Shown piece after piece: positions 1-5,727 of a stretch of 24,337 bases of DNA. The position numbers and the translations under genes were made by a program. The notes below the pieces were generated by a model. That model made no database searches and was not told the DNA's origin. It worked only from the letters and a program-made list of their open reading frames with translations. The DNA lies in assembly GCA_021161995.1 (NCBI GenBank), contig JAGGZO010000050.1:1-24337 (forward strand). The letters are read 5' to 3'. The DNA comes from Candidatus Aenigmatarchaeota archaeon (lineage in GTDB: Archaea > Aenigmatarchaeota > Aenigmatarchaeia > CG10238-14 > SpSt-28). Within the stretch, counting starts at the first letter, position 1. Every line of letters starts with the position of its first letter.

Positions 1-111
1 GAGTATGATAGGAATTTAGTTGTCGCAGATCCCAGAAGGAATGAGCCGCATAAAGCAAAAGGTGCTTCTAGAAGAGGTAGTCGTAGACACAAACAACGTT
101 CCAAGCGTTAA
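1..111 (+). CDS. rps9: 30S ribosomal protein uS9 (S9), C-terminal fragment
   Basis: This reading frame is open at the window edge and ends at TAA 109-111, leaving 36 residues. The fragment has the feature DPRRNEP followed by a very basic tail ending RSKR. This resembles archaeal and eukaryotic uS9, where a DPR..EP motif precedes a basic tail whose last Arg reaches the P-site tRNA anticodon. Archaeal uS9 normally sits just before rpoN and rpoK, and both of those genes lie downstream here at 4211 and 4414, which supports the call. In this genome about 4 kb of other genes separate them. The fragment is short, so identity rests on the motif plus gene order. Confidence 0.75.
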   Translation, partial: EYDRNLVVADPRRNEPHKAKGASRRGSRRHKQRSKR

Positions 112-218
112 GTAGTAACAAATCCATTTTGTTTTTACTTTGTTGTGATTTTTATACCTATTTTAGGGGAAATGTAGTCTCTTAGAGTTTTTAAATCAAG
201 AACTATTTATATGTTATT

Positions 219-1121
219 ATGTCTATACAAAAAATTGTAGAAATAATTAATGGTGCTTTGCTAGGAGATGGTACAATACAAGAAAAAGACGGTAAGTATT
301 TTTACTTTAGGTATGTTGCTAAAGACAAGAAGCTCATTGAATGGGTGATGAAATTACTTAAAAACAATGGAATTAAGAAATGCTATATCGTACATGATAA
401 TAAAATTTCTGATACATGGTCTGTTGGTTTTTACATTAATACACAAGAATATTCTGGTAAAATTATAGAGCTTGTTGAACAATGGTACATAAAACTCCCA
501 AATGGAAAACGTTTTAAAGTATTACCTAAAAACATAGAGTTAACTCCTTTAACTATGTTGCTTTGGTACATTGGCGATGGTAGTTTAATAAGACACAAAA
601 ATCCAAATCGGGTGCCATGGATAGTTTTAGCTACAAACAATTTTTCCAAAGAAGATGTAAATTTTCTTATTTCCAAACTTAAACAACTTGACATGAATTT
701 TTATGCTGTTAGAATGAAAAGTGGTTTTCATAAAGGCTATGCTGGTTATTCATTGTTTTCTAGGGCTGGTAATGCTACTCCTTTCAACTTCTTCAAATAC
801 ATTGGATTAAAACCACCCAAGGAGATAGCTAATGCTATTGTTGGAAAGAGAGGCAGTAAGATCTATAGGGTAAAAGATAAATTTCCAACAGAAGATGATT
901 GGATAAAGATGTTATCTAATGTTCCATCTATCGGTAAGTTACTCAATGTTAAAAAGAAAAGAATCGAAATGGGTTTGACCCAAAAACAGCTAGCAGATAT
1001 CATAGGTGTTAGCAGGGAAATGGTAAGAGATTTTGAAAACGGTAAAAGAAATATGTCTTTGGAAAGATTTGAGAGACTGGTTTCAGAAATGCAAATAAGC
1101 CTATCGAATTTACATAAATAG
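219..1121 (+). CDS. Stand-alone LAGLIDADG homing endonuclease with C-terminal HTH domain
   Basis: The 300-residue protein has two LAGLIDADG-like motifs: NGALLGDGTI near residues 11-20 and LLWYIGDGSL near 113-122. Each carries the acidic residue (GDG) expected to bind the catalytic metal. This two-motif arrangement is that of a monomeric double-strand DNA endonuclease. Residues about 248-295 form a Xre/Cro-type helix-turn-helix (LTQKQLADIIGVSREMV), an added DNA-binding domain. No Shine-Dalgarno motif precedes the ATG at 219, and an AT-rich promoter-like stretch lies just upstream. It is not inside an intein or a recognisable intron, so it looks free-standing. Its 3' end overlaps the convergent UbiA gene by 12 bp. 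The family call is firm; the target site is unknown. Confidence 0.85.
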   Translation: MSIQKIVEIINGALLGDGTIQEKDGKYFYFRYVAKDKKLIEWVMKLLKNNGIKKCYIVHDNKISDTWSVGFYINTQEYSGKIIELVEQWYIKLPNGKRFKVLPKNIELTPLTMLLWYIGDGSLIRHKNPNRVPWIVLATNNFSKEDVNFLISKLKQLDMNFYAVRMKSGFHKGYAGYSLFSRAGNATPFNFFKYIGLKPPKEIANAIVGKRGSKIYRVKDKFPTEDDWIKMLSNVPSIGKLLNVKKKRIEMGLTQKQLADIIGVSREMVRDFENGKRNMSLERFERLVSEMQISLSNLHK

Positions 1122-1892
1122 CAATACTAATGATATCAACAAGAAAACAAAACCACCGTAAACAATAGTCTTTACAGATTTTTTAATTATTGAATTTCTC
1201 CATAGCAAGGCATAACCAGATGCCATTATTGCCATGTAAACTCTAAAGAATAAAGAAAACGGAAATAGCATGAAAATTATTATTAGTGCAGGTATCAAAA
1301 CGTTTCCCCATTTCATAACGTATTCTTCATTTTCTTTTTCGAATTTTCTGTAGATGTAGTAAAGTATTGTGTAATATATCGATACTGCAGAAACCATCAA
1401 TAACGTTTTTTGCTCGAAGAGAAAACTGTTATTGACAAACATAACAAACAACAGCAAGTTAACAAATTCCATTACTATTAAAGCAAAAGATCTCAAACCA
1501 AGATTTTTTATGTAACTCCTCAATATTCCAAAAAGTATCAGACCAAATATTATCAATACTTCCGCTTTTGTCATAAAGATCAGACTGATTATAGAACCGA
1601 TTACGAGTAGATAGCCACCGAACAAAGCAAACTGATCCAACTCTACAATACCTCTTGCTAATATCTTTGACTCTCTTATGAATTTTCTTTTTATATCATC
1701 TCTATAGTCGGTTATGTCGTTGAAAACGTAGATAGAAGAGTACATCAGGAAAAATCCAACAAACTTTGCAAGTGTTTTAAGAAAATCCGTTACTGTTAAA
1801 ACATTTCCAAATTCGTACTTTAGAAACATTAGTGTTATGATTAGGAATGCAAATTTTCTAACAAAAGCAAACTTCTTGAACTTGAAGAACAT
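1110..1892 (-). CDS. UbiA-family polyprenyl/aryl prenyltransferase (membrane)
   Basis: A multi-pass membrane protein carrying the UbiA aspartate motif NDITDYRDD followed by a conserved Lys/Arg-rich stretch (about 30 residues ending ARG). In the family this Asp-rich motif binds Mg2+ and polyprenyl diphosphate. The layout (ND..D...D..K...R...A.G) recalls the subgroup that includes decaprenyl-phosphate phosphoribosyltransferase, but the usual second Asp motif is not obvious. The frame is open to 1982, which would give 290 residues and a 79-bp overlap with the upstream PlsY-like gene. I prefer ATG 1892, 11 nt after that gene's stop, because it removes the overlap and a very basic 30-residue extension. 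It is probably co-transcribed with the PlsY-like gene. Digeranylgeranylglyceryl phosphate synthase is an alternative role. Confidence 0.8.
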   Translation of the reverse strand: MFFKFKKFAFVRKFAFLIITLMFLKYEFGNVLTVTDFLKTLAKFVGFFLMYSSIYVFNDITDYRDDIKRKFIRESKILARGIVELDQFALFGGYLLVIGSIISLIFMTKAEVLIIFGLILFGILRSYIKNLGLRSFALIVMEFVNLLLFVMFVNNSFLFEQKTLLMVSAVSIYYTILYYIYRKFEKENEEYVMKWGNVLIPALIIIFMLFPFSLFFRVYMAIMASGYALLWRNSIIKKSVKTIVYGGFVFLLISLVLLFM

Positions 1893-1903
1893 TTCGAACG
1901 AGT

Positions 1904-2542
1904 TTACCTTTCTTCCATTATTTTTCTTAGCTCGTTTGTTTGTATATTTGGTAGCACTTTTCTTCTTACGAATGTTATCCACCTATACCCAAAACCAATG
2001 GTCAATAAAATCAATATTGACGATAAAACAATAAATTCATTCTGATTTGGGTAAAAAACAGTAGAATATAACAATATTGCCAGGTAAAAGTACATTAACT
2101 GATATAGCTGTTTACCAAATACTCTAACTTTATTCTCTACCATTTTAGAAATTGCTAGTTTGTGTAGCAAAATTAGAATAACATAGATCAATAACAGCTT
2201 ATAATCAGATGCTATGAAAAACCCTATTGTAGATGCTATTCCCATACCAGTTATCAGCCTTTTTGTTTTCAGGAACGATAGTATAGAAAACACATGTCCC
2301 ATTATTGCGAAAACACCATATATTGTGCCAAAAAAGTAGGTTGGTATGAATGCTTTTAGTCCATCCAAAAACCCAGCCAGTATGAAGAGTTTTATTGAGT
2401 TTGTTGTCCTGTAAAGATTATATGCTCCCAAGTTTCGATCATGAACCTTTGATATATCAATCTTCATTAGTTTTCCAATCACATATGCAAAGTTTATGCT
2501 TCCCAGTAAGTAAGAGATTATAGCTAGTTCTATTTGAACCAT
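1904..2542 (-). CDS. PlsY-like membrane protein (glycerol-3-phosphate acyltransferase family, divergent)
   Basis: The 212-residue multi-pass protein begins with SYLLGSINFAYVIG, matching the PlsY N-terminal segment (YLLGSIP.g..ig). The three PlsY motifs are recognisable but eroded. Motif 1 is HDRNLGAYNLYR in place of GSGNxGxTNxxR, keeping N, G, N and R. Motif 2 keeps D..K (LDGLKAF). Motif 3 keeps GHVF but lacks the GGKG phosphate-binding turn. Bacterial PlsY moves an acyl group from acyl-phosphate to glycerol-3-phosphate. Archaeal membranes are built on ether-linked glycerol-1-phosphate, so a changed substrate or a non-acyltransferase role is plausible. It lies upstream of the UbiA gene on the same strand and divergent from the PAP2 gene. 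The family is fairly sure, the reaction is not. Confidence 0.7.
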   Translation of the reverse strand: MVQIELAIISYLLGSINFAYVIGKLMKIDISKVHDRNLGAYNLYRTTNSIKLFILAGFLDGLKAFIPTYFFGTIYGVFAIMGHVFSILSFLKTKRLITGMGIASTIGFFIASDYKLLLIYVILILLHKLAISKMVENKVRVFGKQLYQLMYFYLAILLYSTVFYPNQNEFIVLSSILILLTIGFGYRWITFVRRKVLPNIQTNELRKIMEER

Positions 2543-2592
2543 AAAAATCTTGAGCTGAAAATATTAAAAACGAGAATGTATCAAGGAATAAT

Positions 2593-3120
2593 ATGGAGTT
2601 TCCAGTGTTGTATTTTGACCGTGAAATTTCTAGAATATTCTCTAAGTTTAATAAAAAAGATCTACGTTTGATGAGTAAACTAAGCAATTATTTCCTTATG
2701 CTAGCATCTTTATCGGTGCTTTTATATTTTATTTTAAAAGGTGAATTTTTTCTTTTGCTAGTTTCAATACCATATCTTTATGCAATCTGGTTCTTGTTTG
2801 TTTTTGTTCAAAACAATATTACCAGAAAGAGACCATATGTTTTTTATAATAAAGATTTTGGTAGTAGAACACCCAGTAACCATTCGTTTCCAAGCACACA
2901 TACAATACTTTCAATCTTTTATGTGATAGTTTCATTGGTTTTGGTTAAAGAAAAAGCATTGATGTACTTATTCATAATACTTTCATCAATCGTTCCAATA
3001 TTAAGAATTACTTCTCTTCAACATTGGCTTAGTGATGTTCTCTCGGGTATTGTGTTTTCTATTGTAGTGTATTTGGTTTGGTACCGTCTTTTAACAATGT
3101 TTTTACACTTCCCAATCTAA
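2593..3120 (+). CDS. PAP2-superfamily lipid phosphatase
   Basis: A 175-residue polytopic membrane protein with the three PAP2 acid-phosphatase signatures: RKRP at residues 78-81, PSTH at 100-103, and R138-x5-H144-x3-D148 (within RITSLQHWLSD). In the family the last His is the phospho-enzyme nucleophile and the PSxH His is the general acid. Likely substrates are polyprenyl (pyro)phosphates or phosphatidate-like lipids. It starts at ATG 2593, about 50 bp from the divergent PlsY-like gene. The grouping of PAP2 with UbiA and PlsY-like genes suggests lipid-carrier or membrane-lipid metabolism. The exact substrate cannot be read from the sequence. Confidence 0.85.
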   Translation: MEFPVLYFDREISRIFSKFNKKDLRLMSKLSNYFLMLASLSVLLYFILKGEFFLLLVSIPYLYAIWFLFVFVQNNITRKRPYVFYNKDFGSRTPSNHSFPSTHTILSIFYVIVSLVLVKEKALMYLFIILSSIVPILRITSLQHWLSDVLSGIVFSIVVYLVWYRLLTMFLHFPI

Positions 3121-3128
3121 ACTTTTTC

Positions 3129-3617
3129 ATGGATGATGGGCTAAAAATAGTAGAGGTAGACGACTACGATTACAAAGTTATAGAGCCATTGTTAATGCAA
3201 CTTGTTGAATCTATATATGGTAATGCAGAGAAAGGAATGAGAATATACGAAGAGTTATACCAGGCCGTTACATTTTATAAAAATTATCAAAAACTAAAGA
3301 CAGACGATCAGCATATCTATTTTGTATTTTTTGATGATGAACTTGTTGGATTTTTCTTTATGATCGAGTATTCAGATAGAGACTATGTGTATTTGGTTGA
3401 TATAGTTATTAACAAAAAACATAGGGGAAAGGGTATAGGCAGAAAGATAATTTCATTCATTGAGAAAGAGTTTTCAAAAGATATAGTCACAGAAGCCCAC
3501 CCAGGCTCTTTAGAATTCTTTTTGTCTAACGGCTTTGAAATCGAAAGTGAAGCTGAGGGAAAAGACGGAATTTTATGGTATAAAATGAAGAAACGAGTTT
3601 CTTTGGTACGTGATTAG
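3129..3617 (+). CDS. GNAT-family N-acetyltransferase
   Basis: The 162-residue protein has a GNAT fold signature. A beta strand ending VDIVINKKH is followed by the acetyl-CoA pyrophosphate loop RGKGIG and the helix RKIISFIEKEF, then a second strand and the LEFFLSNGFE segment typical of motif B. ATG 3129 is the preferred start. The frame extends to a TTG at 3078, but that would overlap the PAP2 gene by 43 bp and adds residues unlike the family. The gap to the PAP2 stop is 8 bp, so the two are probably co-transcribed. The acceptor substrate is unknown; small-molecule amine or protein N-terminus are both possible. Confidence 0.8.
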   Translation: MDDGLKIVEVDDYDYKVIEPLLMQLVESIYGNAEKGMRIYEELYQAVTFYKNYQKLKTDDQHIYFVFFDDELVGFFFMIEYSDRDYVYLVDIVINKKHRGKGIGRKIISFIEKEFSKDIVTEAHPGSLEFFLSNGFEIESEAEGKDGILWYKMKKRVSLVRD

Positions 3618-3651
3618 TAATTAAAAGTACGAAATCAGTACATTAGAGGAC

Positions 3652-3663
3652 TTATTTATTTAA
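3652..3663 (+). promoter_or_regulatory. Candidate archaeal promoter (TATA box) for the 3688 micro-ORF
   Basis: An AT-only stretch reading TTTATTTAAA lies about 26-30 bp upstream of ATG 3688. That is the archaeal TATA-to-start spacing expected for a leaderless transcript beginning at the ATG. Confidence 0.45.
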
Positions 3664-3687
3664 ACGTGGTAAACAAAAATAGATGTT

Positions 3688-3780
3688 ATGAACTTCCCCT
3701 CTGGGCAATGGATATATGTCTTTGTACTTTTGCTTATTGTTAGCTATGTTTCTGGGGCCCAGAGGGGAAATAGACCCTAA
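3688..3780 (+). CDS. Predicted 30-residue single-pass membrane micro-protein
   Basis: ATG 3688 to TAA 3778-3780 encodes 30 residues: a short polar N-terminus (MNFPSGQ), one hydrophobic helix (WIYVFVLLLIVSYV) and a polar basic tail (SGAQRGNRP). A TATA-like box 26-30 bp upstream fits leaderless expression. A perfect 13-bp inverted repeat (3694-3706 and 3757-3769) covers the codons flanking the hydrophobic segment, so the same DNA can fold as a long hairpin RNA. The next gene follows after 43 nt with a strong Shine-Dalgarno. I do not recognise the peptide. It could be a real micro-protein, a structured RNA with an accidental frame, or both. Confidence 0.45.
   Translation: MNFPSGQWIYVFVLLLIVSYVSGAQRGNRP
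3694..3769. repeat. 13-bp perfect inverted repeat with 50-nt spacer
   Basis: The left arm TTCCCCTCTGGGC (3694-3706) is the exact reverse complement of the right arm (3757-3769). The arms are GC-rich in an AT-rich setting and the 50-nt spacer is AT-rich. Transcribed, this would form a stable stem. The arms lie inside the 30-codon frame. Confidence 0.8.
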
Positions 3781-3811
3781 GTCTGGGTTCCGACAATAAA
3801 AAGAAGTTTTT

Positions 3812-3817
3812 GAGGTG
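3812..3817 (+). promoter_or_regulatory. Shine-Dalgarno GAGGTG deciding the 3824 start
   Basis: GAGGTG ends 6 nt before ATG 3824, ideal ribosome-binding spacing. It includes the GTG at 3815 that would otherwise be an upstream start, so ATG 3824 is preferred. Confidence 0.8.
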
Positions 3818-3823
3818 GATCAT

Positions 3824-4141
3824 ATGCAATACAGGTTAGTGGATATTGTAGAAAATGAAAAAATGGTGGACGTTGGAATAGAAATTGGTAGAGAGATAAG
3901 TAGGAAAGCAAGACTATATGACAAGGAAAACAACAAAATGGTAGACGGAACGATAGAGGAATATAAGATAGACTATGAGACTGTTGGGATTGACCCAATT
4001 TTAGTCGATGAGTTTCCAGTATTGGAGATGGTGCTAAAGATATACGATAATGGTACTGAAAGAAGAATAAAATACAGGATTAGAGGCGTTACAGAGGAGT
4101 ACAGGAGACTAATAGAAGAAATAGTTGGTAAACACGTCTAA
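3824..4141 (+). CDS. Conserved-looking hypothetical protein, 105 residues
   Basis: I do not recognise this protein. It is highly charged, with no signal peptide or membrane segment, no Cys, and alternating strand-like and helix-like stretches; the C-terminus (VTEEYRRLIEEIVGKHV) looks like an amphipathic helix. A strong GAGGTG ribosome-binding site fixes ATG 3824. It lies between the micro-ORF and rpoN, 69 nt upstream of the latter. A role linked to transcription or translation is only suggested by position. Reading frame and ribosome-binding site make it a likely real gene. Confidence 0.7.
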   Translation: MQYRLVDIVENEKMVDVGIEIGREISRKARLYDKENNKMVDGTIEEYKIDYETVGIDPILVDEFPVLEMVLKIYDNGTERRIKYRIRGVTEEYRRLIEEIVGKHV

Positions 4142-4210
4142 CCCTTCTTTTCTTTTTCATTTTATTAAGGTATAAAAATCTTTCTATCCATTTTCTTTAT
4201 AGTTGAGAAC

Positions 4211-4405
4211 ATGATGTTTCCAGTAAGATGTTTTACTTGTGGTAAGGTAATAGGACACCTTTGGGAAGAGTATAAAAAAAGAGTTGAAGCAGGTGAAGAT
4301 CCAGCTAAGGTTTTGGATGATTTGGGTGTAGAAAGATATTGTTGTAGAAGAATATTTTTGACTCATACCGATGTACTAAAAGAAATTAGTGTTCATAAAC
4401 CATAG
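4211..4405 (+). CDS. rpoN: DNA-directed RNA polymerase subunit N (Rpb10)
   Basis: The 64-residue protein begins MMFPVRCFTCGKVIG and contains RYCCRR. Together CxxC near the N-terminus and the CC pair near residue 44 form the zinc site that defines Rpb10/RpoN. Rpb10 helps hold the RpoD-RpoL platform to the large subunits during polymerase assembly. The length is normal for archaea. Either Met 1 or Met 2 could be the start; archaeal orthologues often begin MM or MI, so 4211 is kept. rpoK follows after 8 nt, so the two form an operon. Confidence 0.96.
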   Translation: MMFPVRCFTCGKVIGHLWEEYKKRVEAGEDPAKVLDDLGVERYCCRRIFLTHTDVLKEISVHKP

Positions 4406-4413
4406 GTGATATT

Positions 4414-4665
4414 ATGATATGGCCAAAAGATAGGCTAACAAGATTCGAAGTTGCTAGAATAATAAGTGCTAGGGCATTACAAATAGAGTTTGGTGCTCCA
4501 ACCTTTGTTAAGGTGAAAGGAGGTTCTATCATAAAAGCAAGAGAAGAATTCAGAAAGAAATTAATACCAATGACCATAAAAAGAAGGTTGCCTAATGGAG
4601 AAGAAGTATACGTTGATATAAAGAAAGCTATCGATAACTGGCTAAAAGAGAAGAAATACTTCTAG
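4414..4665 (+). CDS. rpoK: DNA-directed RNA polymerase subunit K (Rpb6)
   Basis: The 83-residue protein starts MIWPKDRLTRFEVARIISARALQI and continues with FGAPTFVKV and IPMTIKRRLPNGE. These are the Rpb6/omega core: the LTRFE(v/m)AR helix and the IPxTxxRxLP(d/n)G segment that clamps the RpoA carboxy-terminal region. An AGGTGAT Shine-Dalgarno (4404-4410) overlaps the end of rpoN, so translation is probably coupled. The C-terminus runs about 20 residues past the core as a charged helix. Confidence 0.95.
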   Translation: MIWPKDRLTRFEVARIISARALQIEFGAPTFVKVKGGSIIKAREEFRKKLIPMTIKRRLPNGEEVYVDIKKAIDNWLKEKKYF

Positions 4666-4676
4666 ATTCTTTCTTT

Positions 4677-5588
4677 CTATTCTAGGAATTCGACATCATC
4701 TACAAAGTTGTCCCCATCTCTATCTATAGCCCTTATAACTTTTGCAACGTTTTCCTTTTCTAATATTTCTGGATGTTTCATCAATCCTATCACAGCACCT
4801 CTGGTTCCTCTGAACCTTTTGCCCGCTAAAATCAGAATCTTAGATTTTTTATTGAACGGATTATTCATTTTGATTATTATTCCTGCTACATCTTCTTTAT
4901 ACTTTTTTTTCGTTTTTTTAGAGACAATATTCCAGTCATGCTTTTCATCAAAGAACAAAGGCATCTTTTTGTTAAGCTTATCTATTATCATGTTTGTTTT
5001 TGGACCTCCTATTAGTATCAAGTTTTTCTTTAGTTGATGTCCTGATATCTGAGTGTCCAACTTGTAATTAGGTTCTGGTGTTTCTGTTAGAAATGAACCT
5101 AAAAACAAAGCGAGATCTATTGCTACACTTGCATCCATAGCCTGATATCCAAATCTTCCATGCGGATCAGGAGAACCGACTACTATAATAGAGTTCATTC
5201 TACCGTTTTTGATGAAAGGCTCTAAGAATTTTGGTTGTGGAATTATGTTTTTTGATTCAAACTCTTCAAAATCAGAATGATTTATTATAGTTGCGAATGC
5301 TGGTGAAGATAACGAATATACTTTTGCTAGTCCACCTGTTCTTGGTTCATATCTTAAAAGATTTATTATACCAGCTTTTTCGAGATTTCTTATGTGGTAA
5401 TATATCTTCTGTTCATGAACCTTTAATGTTCTAGCTAGATCTAGAGGGCATTGTGGATATTTTGCTAATTCATTTAATATCTTCTGAACCACTCTGTTTT
5501 TTAGAAGAGATATCTGCTTGGGGTTTAAAACTTTTGTTCTGAAAAGTTTTCTTTTTTTGTGCTCTATTCTAAGTATGTAATCAACCAT
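4677..5588 (-). CDS. HTH (ArsR-like) protein fused to an S-layer-type domain with a terminal EF-hand loop
   Basis: Residues about 30-95 form a winged helix (LARTLKVHEQKIYYHIRNLEKAG), typical of ArsR-like archaeal regulators. Residues about 130-300 resemble the repeat region of archaeal S-layer proteins: two motifs of the type IIVVGSPDP and LILIGGPKTN, each followed by a helix. The last 20 residues hold D289-x-D291-x-D293-x3-D297-x2-E300, a canonical EF-hand calcium loop. There is no signal peptide or membrane helix, so it should be cytoplasmic despite the S-layer-like domain. It is divergent from glmS, sharing an intergenic region with repeated AT-rich motifs, and may regulate envelope sugar genes or itself. 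Domain assignment is solid for the HTH, fair for the rest. Confidence 0.75.
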   Translation of the reverse strand: MVDYILRIEHKKRKLFRTKVLNPKQISLLKNRVVQKILNELAKYPQCPLDLARTLKVHEQKIYYHIRNLEKAGIINLLRYEPRTGGLAKVYSLSSPAFATIINHSDFEEFESKNIIPQPKFLEPFIKNGRMNSIIVVGSPDPHGRFGYQAMDASVAIDLALFLGSFLTETPEPNYKLDTQISGHQLKKNLILIGGPKTNMIIDKLNKKMPLFFDEKHDWNIVSKKTKKKYKEDVAGIIIKMNNPFNKKSKILILAGKRFRGTRGAVIGLMKHPEILEKENVAKVIRAIDRDGDNFVDDVEFLE

Positions 5589-5593
5589 ATTAA

Positions 5594-5646
5594 AAATATA
5601 TTTTTAAAGTTAAAAAACATTTTTTAATGGTTTAAATATATTTTTA
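5594..5646. promoter_or_regulatory. Candidate operator region between the HTH gene and glmS
   Basis: A 13-nt motif AAATATATTTTTA occurs twice as a direct repeat (5594-5606 and 5634-5646), 40 bp apart (about four helical turns). Between them lies a perfect inverted repeat, TTAAAAAA-CA-TTTTTTAA (5610-5627). The position next to a HTH gene suggests autoregulation, but low-complexity AT sequence makes chance matches more likely. Confidence 0.4.
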
Positions 5647-5695
5647 CTTATTTTTATGCATTGAGCAAAAACTTCTAAGATTTATTTTAGCCAGG

Positions 5696-5703
5696 TTTTA
5701 AAT
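5696..5703 (+). promoter_or_regulatory. Candidate TATA box for the glmS operon
   Basis: TTTTAAAT is centred about 28 bp upstream of the glmS ATG, giving a predicted start of transcription at or near the ATG, i.e. a leaderless mRNA. No Shine-Dalgarno motif precedes this ATG. Confidence 0.45.
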
Positions 5704-5727
5704 CATTCTTATTTAAAAACAAAATAC

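Noticed and set aside
1893..1982. Basic 30-residue extension of the UbiA protein
   Set aside because: It would overlap the PlsY-like gene by 79 bp; an ATG just after that gene's stop is more likely. Not excluded outright.
3078..3128. TTG start extending the GNAT into the PAP2 gene
   Set aside because: It overlaps the upstream coding region; ATG 3129 fits the family start and gives a short intergenic gap.
3781..3800. GGGTTCCGA resembling a tRNA T-loop
   Set aside because: No matching acceptor, D or anticodon stems are found around it.
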